Part shown: positions 54,990 through 61,676 of the stretch, in pieces
How positions within the stretch are numbered: the stretch's first letter is position 1
Layout: every line of letters starts with the position of its first letter
From: Fimbriimonadaceae bacterium
GTDB lineage: Bacteria > Armatimonadota > Fimbriimonadia > Fimbriimonadales > Fimbriimonadaceae
NCBI GenBank assembly: GCA_019638795.1
Contig: JAHBTB010000001.1
Coordinates: 248,001 to 312,000 of the forward strand
DNA: 64,000 nucleotides
Direction: 5' to 3'
The notes under the pieces: model-generated
Told to the model about the DNA's origin: nothing
The model's input: the letters and a program-made list of their open reading frames with translations, nothing else
The model's database searches: none
Translations under genes and position numbers: made by a program

Positions 54990-55140
54990 GATCACCGGCA
55001 CGGGGAAGATCATGCGGCGCAAGTCGTATAACAACCACATGTTCTTCCACAAGTCCGGGGCGCAGAAGAGGCGCCTGGATCTGGACACCGAACTGAGCCC
55101 AACCGAAACCAAGCGCGTGAAGCGCCTGCTGGCCCTGTAA
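54946..55140 (+). CDS. rpmI: 50S ribosomal protein L35
   Basis: The 64-residue protein matches bL35: [37 protein letters not shown] and the basic end. It starts inside the infC coding end (44-bp overlap), with AGGAAGGAG about 13 nt upstream. The order infC-rpmI-rplT is the standard bacterial operon. Confidence 0.96.
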   Translation: MPKLKTSKTAAKRFKITGTGKIMRRKSYNNHMFFHKSGAQKRRLDLDTELSPTETKRVKRLLAL

Positions 55141-55233
55141 TCCGGGCCGGCCCGACCGTCGGGCACCTACCGCCACCGACCCCAGGTCTGGGAAGCGGTC
55201 CGACAATACGACAGGAAAGAAAAGGAAACACAT

Positions 55234-55581
55234 ATGGCACGCGTCAAACGTGGCCTCATGCGGCACAAACGCCACAAGAAGGTCATCGAAAAAGCATCCG
55301 GCTATTTCAGCCGTAAGAACAACGTCTTCAAGAACGCCAACGAGCAGGTGATGACTGCCGGGCGTTACGCCTTTCGCGACCGCCGCGCCCGCAAGCGCGA
55401 CTTCCGTCGCCTGTGGATCGCCCGCATCTCGGCCGCATGCCGCGAGTGCGGGGTCAAGTACAGCGACCTCATCCACGGTCTCACGGAAAAGGGCCACGAC
55501 GTCAACCGCAAGACCCTGAGCGAACTGGCCATCGCCGACATGGAGGCCTTCAAGGCCCTCGTCAAGTCGGTCACGGCCTGA
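55234..55581 (+). CDS. rplT: 50S ribosomal protein L20
   Basis: The 115-residue protein matches bL20: MARVKRGLMRHKRHKKVIEK, ASGYFSRKNNVFKNANEQVM, RARKRDFRRLWIARISAACR, YSDLIHGLTEKGHDVNRKTL. The ribosome site AAAAGGAAA lies ahead of the ATG. It closes the infC operon; bL20 also autoregulates this operon in other bacteria. Confidence 0.97.
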   Translation: MARVKRGLMRHKRHKKVIEKASGYFSRKNNVFKNANEQVMTAGRYAFRDRRARKRDFRRLWIARISAACRECGVKYSDLIHGLTEKGHDVNRKTLSELAIADMEAFKALVKSVTA

Positions 55582-55599
55582 GACCAGGCACCTGTCCAT

Positions 55600-55633
55600 G
55601 AAGAGGGCCAGCCCGACCGGGCTGGCCCTCTTC
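55600..55633. terminator. Bidirectional terminator after rplT
   Basis: GAAGAGGGCCAGCCC and GGGCTGGCCCTCTTC form a perfect 15-bp stem with a 4-nt loop. It lies between rplT and the convergent GH78 gene and can serve both directions. Confidence 0.85.
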
Positions 55634-55645
55634 ACATTGACGCCG

Positions 55646-57796
55646 TCACCCCTGGACCACGACCCGGCCGGCCGGGTGCCGCCCCGTCTTCCCTCCCCAG
55701 ACCGTCTCGAAGGGGACCGGGCATCTGACCTCAAGCCGTCCGTCGTCCAGAGTGACGACCAAATCACCGTCGGGATGGGCCAGCTTGGCCTCGAACCCGG
55801 TCAACGAACCTGGGTTGGGGGCGACCCGCGCCTCCGTCCAACCCGCCGCCGTGCTTGTCACCCCCGCCACCCGTTGCAGGAACCCGAGCAACGGGTGGGC
55901 CGACCACGCGTGGCAGTCCGACCGGGAAGGCTCGTTCATTTCCACAAAGGTGGTCAGCCCAAGGGCGATTTGGTCGCGCCAGGGAGCGATCAGCTTCCAA
56001 TAGTCGACCTCTGGCTGGGCCTGGTGCCGGTAGTAGCTGAAGTAGTAGGTGGTCTTCGGTGCCTTGGCCTTCTCGACACCCTCGTACGGCCATGGCGACA
56101 TCGGCAAGCCAAGTTCCCTCTGCGCCATCCGGTACATCGCTTCCCCATGCTCGGTCGGCACACCCGGGTCGCGGGGGTGCTTGACGAGGCCGTCATCGTC
56201 GACGACGAACTCCTTGAGGTACCGACGGACGGGGTCCAGCGACCTGCCCAAGAGCTTCGCCCAAACCGCCTCGGTCCATGCCAAGAGCGCCTGGTGCGGG
56301 GTGGCCAGTGCCCCGCCGGGCGGCTGGCCCCAACTCCAGTCCAGCCAGTCCAAGAAGCACCAGTACGATGATTCGGGATGCAGGAGCAGGTTCTCCCGCC
56401 ACTCGCGCAGGATGTTGTCGCCGATCCGCTTGTACCGGTCGCTGAGGGGGACGCGGTCGTACAGGTGCTGGTCGGCCACCATATGGATCCACCACAGCGA
56501 GAACGGCGGGATCACCTCCTTTTCGCGGCACGGGTAGCGGCTGACGGTCAGGCCCCCGTCCGTCTGGTCCCACGTGAACTGGTCGACGGCGTTGCGCGCC
56601 ATCTGACGGTCGTGGCCCAGCAACATGTGGAGCATCACCTGGATCCGGGTGTCTCCGGTGTACTGGAGCTGTTCGTAGTAGGGACAGTCGAAATAGGTCT
56701 CTCCCGCGCAACGCTGCGCGGTGCGGACCCCGACGTCCCAGATCTCACAGACCCCGGCGGTCGGCGAGGTGAAGGTGCTCAGCACCTCGTAGGGGTAGCC
56801 CGTCTCGTAGGACTCAAACGCCTCCACGGTGCAGGGGCCGTGAGCCTCCAGCTGGACGTACCGGTACGTCCGCCACCAGAGCGGCTCGAAGGTGTTCTCC
56901 CCACGGTGGAAGACAAGCTCGTCGCGGGGGCCGACGAAGTGCTTTCCCCTCGTCTCGTTGCGGTTGAACTTGTTGCCCTTGTCGTCATAAAGCGCTTCGG
57001 CGTAGCCGATCTCAAGCTGACCGTCGCCCTCGGCACGGACGGTGACCCGGGGGAACGCGCAGAGCAACTCTTGGGCGTCGAGGAGGACCTTGTCGCCCGC
57101 CTTCAGTTCAAGGGTCGTCCAGGCCTTTCTCGTGTCGTCCGCCTCGACGACACGGAGGGACTTGCCCGACCGGTCATAGCGCATCGGCGGCAGGGACCGC
57201 GGACGCAGCCACCAGCCGGACCCACCGTCGACGGCTCCTTCGGGCACGGCCGTGCCGTTTCCCCGCGTCTTGCGCCAGTCGTGGGCTTCCACTTGGGCGA
57301 GGTGCTCCCAACTCGGCACACCGGCGGAATCAACGCTCTCGCTCGGCCCGACCTCCCAGTAAAAGCGGTTCATGTCTGGATGCCGGGGACGCGCGTGGTG
57401 GGCGGTGACACGCCGCCACTCCCAGTCCCCGGGCGTGTTCAGGCCTTCCCCGTCCACCATCAGGCCGGTGCGTGAAAAGATCTGGGCCATGGGCGCGTCG
57501 GTGCCCCAGTTCCACACCACGACGTGGACCATGTTCTCACCGGACTTGAGCCATGGCGCCAGGTCCACCGTGTCGTAATGCCAGTGGTCACGGTCGCCGC
57601 GCTGAGGTCCCCAGGCGACCAAGTGCCCGTTCACATAGAGCCGGAAGCGCTGGTCGGCGGAGACACGGACTCGGCGCGACGACGGCACCTTGTCCAAGGT
57701 CAGGGCATGACGGAACAGAAAGACGCCGAACGACTCGCTGGCCATGACGTCGGGCCCGCACCACGACGCCTTGAACGGCTCCAAGGCCTCGCTCAT
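55646..57796 (-). CDS. GH78 alpha-L-rhamnosidase-like glycosidase
   Basis: The 716-residue enzyme has N-terminal beta-sandwich domains (about 1-330; VRVSADQRFRLYVNGHLVAW) and the (alpha/alpha)6 barrel with QRCAGETYFDCPYYEQLQYT followed by GDTR, plus GLTTFVEMNEPSRSDCHAWS followed by AHPL, both GH78 landmarks. The general acid Glu and base are expected in DCPYYEQLQYTGDTR and surrounding strands. It removes terminal alpha-L-rhamnose from plant glycans or pectin. No signal peptide is visible, so it is likely intracellular. It follows corA by 15 bp but has its own GGTACAGT element 6 nt upstream. Confidence 0.88.
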   Translation of the reverse strand: MSEALEPFKASWCGPDVMASESFGVFLFRHALTLDKVPSSRRVRVSADQRFRLYVNGHLVAWGPQRGDRDHWHYDTVDLAPWLKSGENMVHVVVWNWGTDAPMAQIFSRTGLMVDGEGLNTPGDWEWRRVTAHHARPRHPDMNRFYWEVGPSESVDSAGVPSWEHLAQVEAHDWRKTRGNGTAVPEGAVDGGSGWWLRPRSLPPMRYDRSGKSLRVVEADDTRKAWTTLELKAGDKVLLDAQELLCAFPRVTVRAEGDGQLEIGYAEALYDDKGNKFNRNETRGKHFVGPRDELVFHRGENTFEPLWWRTYRYVQLEAHGPCTVEAFESYETGYPYEVLSTFTSPTAGVCEIWDVGVRTAQRCAGETYFDCPYYEQLQYTGDTRIQVMLHMLLGHDRQMARNAVDQFTWDQTDGGLTVSRYPCREKEVIPPFSLWWIHMVADQHLYDRVPLSDRYKRIGDNILREWRENLLLHPESSYWCFLDWLDWSWGQPPGGALATPHQALLAWTEAVWAKLLGRSLDPVRRYLKEFVVDDDGLVKHPRDPGVPTEHGEAMYRMAQRELGLPMSPWPYEGVEKAKAPKTTYYFSYYRHQAQPEVDYWKLIAPWRDQIALGLTTFVEMNEPSRSDCHAWSAHPLLGFLQRVAGVTSTAAGWTEARVAPNPGSLTGFEAKLAHPDGDLVVTLDDGRLEVRCPVPFETVWGGKTGRHPAGRVVVQG

Positions 57797-57802
57797 CTCC
57801 TG

Positions 57803-57810
57803 ACTGTACC
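57803..57810 (-). promoter_or_regulatory. Leaderless-type -10 element (GGTACAGT on minus strand)
   Basis: The forward ACTGTACC gives GGTACAGT, ending exactly 6 nt before the GH78 ATG. AGGAG abuts the ATG too closely to be a ribosome site, favouring leaderless initiation. Confidence 0.5.
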
Positions 57811-57811
57811 G

Positions 57812-58807
57812 CTAGATAAACCCGCGCTTCTTGAAGAGGCCGTATGCGACCAGAGACAGCACCACCATCAGCCCGATGGCCAGGGGGTACCCGTACGCCC
57901 ATTGCAACTCGGGCATCTTGGTGAAGTTCATCCCGTAGATACCGGCGACCAGAGAACTGATCATCAGAAGCGTCGAGACGACGGTCAATACCCGCATGAC
58001 TTCGTTCAGTCGGTTGCTCACCACCGCGAGCTGAGCGTCCATGATCGACGTCAAAATGTCCCGGCCCAAGTCGATGTTGTCGCTGACCCGAAGGATGTGG
58101 TTGTAGACGTCTTGGAAATGCCGCTGCATGTCGCGCGGGACAAGCGGCGGCCCGTGGCGCATGATCGCGTCCACCGTGTCGCGCAAGGGCGAAACCTGCT
58201 TCCGCATGACGAGCAACCGGCGCTTGAGCGCCAATGCGGCCGAGTTGTCCAGCTTTGACGTGGCGTACACCTCGTCTTCCAGGTCTTCGATCTGGTCGTG
58301 CATGCCGTCAAGGACGGAGAAGTACTTGTCCAAGGCGGCGTCGACCAGGTAGTAGGCCACCTCCGCCGGAGTCTTGCCCAGGTCGTTGGACTCGCGTTGC
58401 CAGTGACCCCGGATGTTGGCGACGGTCGAACTCCGCTTGGGACACGCGGTCACGATTTCGGTCTTGCTCAGGAAGACGCCGACGTACAGATAGTCGGGTT
58501 CGTCGCACGTCCCTTCGATGAACGGCACCATGAACGCGGCCTGTTCCTCGCGCTCAAAGAGGCCGGCCTGCATGTGTGCCTTCACAACGTCCTCGACGAC
58601 GAAGGCGTCGAAGTGAAGGCTTTCCGACAGGAACTTTTGCCCGTCCTCCTCGTCCGGGCAAAAGGCGTCCAGCCACCACAGCAGGCCCTCCTCCTTGCGC
58701 CGGGCAAGGTACTCGCCGTACTGGGCCGGGCGGATCTTGCCTCGTTCGAGGACGTGGACCTCGACCTCTGACTTGCCTACTGGTTCGCCCATTGGTTCAC
58801 CAGCCAC
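57812..58807 (-). CDS. corA: CorA-family magnesium/cobalt transporter
   Basis: The 331-residue protein has a soluble helical domain and two C-terminal membrane helices with the YGMNFTKMPEL signature (GMN selectivity filter) near residue 290. The long helix SKLDNSAALALKRRLLVMRK follows a conserved pattern. The start may be at 58807 (ATG) or 58792. It overlaps the GH20 gene by 31 bp or 16 bp and is co-transcribed with it. A cytosolic N-domain begins KSEVEVHVLERGKIR. Confidence 0.94.
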   Translation of the reverse strand: MAGEPMGEPVGKSEVEVHVLERGKIRPAQYGEYLARRKEEGLLWWLDAFCPDEEDGQKFLSESLHFDAFVVEDVVKAHMQAGLFEREEQAAFMVPFIEGTCDEPDYLYVGVFLSKTEIVTACPKRSSTVANIRGHWQRESNDLGKTPAEVAYYLVDAALDKYFSVLDGMHDQIEDLEDEVYATSKLDNSAALALKRRLLVMRKQVSPLRDTVDAIMRHGPPLVPRDMQRHFQDVYNHILRVSDNIDLGRDILTSIMDAQLAVVSNRLNEVMRVLTVVSTLLMISSLVAGIYGMNFTKMPELQWAYGYPLAIGLMVVLSLVAYGLFKKRGFI

Positions 58808-60282
58808 CAGCAGCCTTGGTCGTGCGGCATAAAGCGCGGGTTGGTGATGACTTCAAAGGCGGGCAGGTAGCCGAGCTCCCTCCTTCCGTACTTGCGCAGG
58901 CGGTCCACAACTTTCTCGACGTGCAAGCGGGCCGCCTTGCACCTCTCGATGTCGGCCAAACTGCCCCCGATGCGGGCGTGGGCCTGTTTGGCGGTCCGCT
59001 CCAGGGTCTCGAAGAGATACCGCGCCGGGGCCAGGTGGCCGATCGCGGCGTCAGGCTGGGCCGCGGCGTACTCCTTGTGGGCCAGGCCCGCCATGCGGAC
59101 GAACTCGACCGAACTCCGCAGGAAGACGGCGGGGAGCTTGTACGCCTCGTCGTCGGTGGCCTGGAGTGCCTTGTTCGCGATCGTGAACGCCTCGTCCCCC
59201 GCCTCGCTGTTGATGAAATCGCCGTGGTGCATCCAGGCGAGGAACGGGTTGCTGTAGAGCAACATCCGGCACTTGAGGCCGTTGCGTATACGCGAGAACG
59301 CGAAGGGCCCGCCCAAGGCGGGGAGCTCGTCCGCCATCAGCCGGGCCCAAGTCCCCTGGCCCGCCTCGTCGTAGGCGTCGAAGAGGTCGCCGGTGTCGTG
59401 TCCCTGGAGTAACTTGCCCGCCCAGTCGACAGCGGGGAAAAGCGTGTCGTAGGCTCCAAACAGGCCCCCCTCCCATGTCGTCACGCAGGTGCCCGCCAGG
59501 CCTTTGCAGTCGGCGGCGACTTCGCGGATGTTGCGCTCGGTCTCCTTAAGGTGGCACCAAACCGCGTTGTAGGTATGGACGGTCGGACAGCCGATCACCT
59601 GATGGCCGAGCTCACCAAGCTTTTTGGCTGTTTCAGCCACACCACTGTTGTATTGCCAGTCAAAGAGGATCGTTTGTTGGGGCAAAGCGGACAGGGCGTC
59701 TGGGTGTTCCAGGAAGATGTCCCCCCAGACGGCGGGCGTCCGGCCCGCGGCCACGACCCGTCGGGCCAGCGCGCCGAAGTGTCGGGCGTAGAGCCATCCC
59801 TTGGGATCGGCCTGACCTTGGCTTTGCTCCTGGCACCGCGGGCACACGTTCAACTGCGCGGTCTCGTCACCCCCGATGTGCACGATCGGGCCGGAGAACG
59901 CCTGGAGGGTGTCGTCGAGGATCTTTCCGCAAAGCTCGACGAACTCCGGGCACGAGGGGCACGCCTGGAGCCCCTTGAACAACTCCTCCCTATACCGCTT
60001 CCCTTCCTCCGTGTAAATCAGGCCCTCGACGTGACCGAGCAGGTTGATGAACGGGACGATCTGAAGGCTGGGGAACTCGCTCGCCACGTCGCGCACCATC
60101 GCCGGCGTGACGGCCCCTTTCCCATGCGCCCAAGGCAAGGACGGATAGGCGAACCGGTGCTCCAGATATAGGCCGAGATGGGTGTAGCCGGCTTCCTGGG
60201 CGACACTCGCGTATTGGTAGAGGTGGTCGCGGGTGGGAGCCTGTTCACGCGCCAAGTCAAGCATCCACATCCGGATCGCCAT
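58777..60282 (-). CDS. GH20 beta-hexosaminidase-like glycosidase
   Basis: The 501-residue protein is a single TIM barrel with the GH20 catalytic pair Asp139-Glu140 in VHIGGDETAQLN. The N-terminus YLEHRFAYPSLPWAHGKGAV with FINLLGHVEG is also GH20-like. Such enzymes hydrolyse beta-N-acetylhexosamines by substrate-assisted catalysis. No signal peptide or N-terminal GH20b domain is present, so it represents the short branch. It heads the operon with corA and is followed by GH78. Confidence 0.87.
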   Translation of the reverse strand: MAIRMWMLDLAREQAPTRDHLYQYASVAQEAGYTHLGLYLEHRFAYPSLPWAHGKGAVTPAMVRDVASEFPSLQIVPFINLLGHVEGLIYTEEGKRYREELFKGLQACPSCPEFVELCGKILDDTLQAFSGPIVHIGGDETAQLNVCPRCQEQSQGQADPKGWLYARHFGALARRVVAAGRTPAVWGDIFLEHPDALSALPQQTILFDWQYNSGVAETAKKLGELGHQVIGCPTVHTYNAVWCHLKETERNIREVAADCKGLAGTCVTTWEGGLFGAYDTLFPAVDWAGKLLQGHDTGDLFDAYDEAGQGTWARLMADELPALGGPFAFSRIRNGLKCRMLLYSNPFLAWMHHGDFINSEAGDEAFTIANKALQATDDEAYKLPAVFLRSSVEFVRMAGLAHKEYAAAQPDAAIGHLAPARYLFETLERTAKQAHARIGGSLADIERCKAARLHVEKVVDRLRKYGRRELGYLPAFEVITNPRFMPHDQGCWWLVNQWANQ

Positions 60283-60290
60283 AGGAACCC

Positions 60291-60298
60291 AGCGTACC
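60291..60298 (-). promoter_or_regulatory. Leaderless-type -10 element (GGTACGCT on minus strand)
   Basis: The forward AGCGTACC gives GGTACGCT, ending 8 nt before the GH20 ATG. Confidence 0.5.
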
Positions 60299-60325
60299 TA
60301 CGGGCAGCCGGAGGGCTCGGACCCT

Positions 60326-61435
60326 TTACCGTGCGGGGGCCAACTCCGCCGTCACCGTCGAGCACCAGTGACGCCCTTTCGGGGTGAGCCGGAGCACCTT
60401 CTCGTTGTCCTCCAGCCAACCCTGGGCGACCATCTTGGCGCGGCCATCGGCGTCGTGGGGCACGTCGCTCGCCACCCCCTCGTTGAGGCGCAGGCCCAAC
60501 ATGAGGCGCTCAAAATCGTGGGTCGGGCCGTCCAGAGTCTCCTCGTCGCACCAGAGCCGGGCCTCCTCCGTGACCGCCTGGCAATACCGCTCGGGGTGCT
60601 TCATGTTGGTGTAGCGGCGGCGATGGCCGCCTTCCCGGACGCAACCGACCGCCCCCGGACCGTAGGCCAGGTACTCCTCACCCCGCCAGTAGCAGAGGTT
60701 GTGCTGGCAAGGGTGTCCGAAGTTCGATATCTCGTATTGAGGCAGGCCCGCCTCCGCGGTCGCGGCGACCGCCTCGTCGTACATCTCCACGACGGTGTCG
60801 TCGTCAGGTAGGTCCAACATGCCGCGCAGGTGGAGCCGGTAGTAGCGCGTGTTGGGCTCGATTGTCAGGCCGTAGAGGCTCAGGTGGTCGGGGTGGAGGG
60901 AGAGCGCGGTCGCAAGGTTGCTCCGCCAGCCCCGGGCAGACTGCCCCGGCAAACCGAACATGAGGTCGAGGTTGAGGTTGTCGAAGCCCGCCTGACGGGC
61001 CGCCCCGACTGCCCGGGCGATGTGGTCGGCGTCGTGGACCCGGCCCAAGCGCAGGAGGTCGGCGGCGGCGAAACTCTGCGCGCCAAGGCTGATCCGGTTG
61101 AACCCCGCCGCCCGCATCGCGGCGAACTTCGGCATGTCCACCGTCCCCGGGTTTGCTTCGCTGGTGACCTCGCCGCCCTCTACCAGCGGGTGGGCGGCAA
61201 GCACCGCTTCGAGCAGGCGGCATATCTGCGACTCGCTCAAGAATGTCGGCGTGCCCCCACCAAAGAAGACCGTCTTGGCCGGACGGCCCCGCCATGGGGA
61301 GCGCTCCGTCTCCCTGATCGTCGCGGCGACGGTGCGTTCCACGACGTCGCCCGACATCGCGTAGCTATTGAAGTCGCAATAGCCGCATTTCGAAGGGCAG
61401 AACGGGGTGTGGACGTAAACCGCGACGGGCGTCAT
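60326..61435 (-). CDS. hemW: HemW-like radical SAM protein (coproporphyrinogen III oxidase family)
   Basis: The 369-residue protein has the radical SAM CxxxCxxC motif (Cys13, Cys17, Cys20 in PFCPSKCGYCDFNSY), GGGTPTFL, the LGAQSFAAADLLRLGRVHDA segment and a later EISNFGHPCQHNLCYWRGEE. HemW is the heme chaperone that loads heme onto proteins; HemN enzymes are related but usually have extra N-terminal residues. Overlaps the small membrane gene at 61432 by 4 bp, an ATGA junction. Confidence 0.92.
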   Translation of the reverse strand: MTPVAVYVHTPFCPSKCGYCDFNSYAMSGDVVERTVAATIRETERSPWRGRPAKTVFFGGGTPTFLSESQICRLLEAVLAAHPLVEGGEVTSEANPGTVDMPKFAAMRAAGFNRISLGAQSFAAADLLRLGRVHDADHIARAVGAARQAGFDNLNLDLMFGLPGQSARGWRSNLATALSLHPDHLSLYGLTIEPNTRYYRLHLRGMLDLPDDDTVVEMYDEAVAATAEAGLPQYEISNFGHPCQHNLCYWRGEEYLAYGPGAVGCVREGGHRRRYTNMKHPERYCQAVTEEARLWCDEETLDGPTHDFERLMLGLRLNEGVASDVPHDADGRAKMVAQGWLEDNEKVLRLTPKGRHWCSTVTAELAPAR

Positions 61436-61605
61436 TCACGAGAAGTCAACCCGACGAACAGGCCGAACAAGGCGCCGAACGCCTCAGGATAGACCGGCCC
61501 CTTGCACCAGACACAGTTGCCCGGCGCCGCCATCATGAGGAAACGATAGCCCAGACCGAGCAAAGTGCCGGACAAGACAGGAAGGGCCAGGCGTTTCAAC
61601 ACGTC
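61432..61605 (-). CDS. Small membrane protein coupled to hemW
   Basis: From the GTG at 61603-61605 the product has 57 residues with LALPVLSGTLLGLGYRFLMM and a Cys pair in GNCVWCKG, then a second helix. This resembles the DUF6132-like layout (helix, Cys-rich loop, helix). A GGGAAAGGG ribosome site lies upstream of the GTG. The in-frame extension to 61701 is less convincing. The ATGA overlap with hemW suggests coupling and maybe a role in heme or metal handling. Confidence 0.5.
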   Translation of the reverse strand, partial: DVLKRLALPVLSGTLLGLGYRFLMMAAPGNCVWCKGPVYPEAFGALFGLFVGLTSRE

Positions 61606-61659
61606 CACCCTTTCCCGAACGCCAAACTCGCCGTCGAGGTTCCATCGGCCCCACCGTGG

Positions 61660-61667
61660 TGTAACCT
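61660..61667 (+). promoter_or_regulatory. Leaderless-type -10 element (TGTAACCT)
   Basis: TGTAACCT ends 9 nt before the GTG start of the aminopeptidase at 61677. Confidence 0.45.
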
Positions 61668-61676
61668 TGCGCGGTT

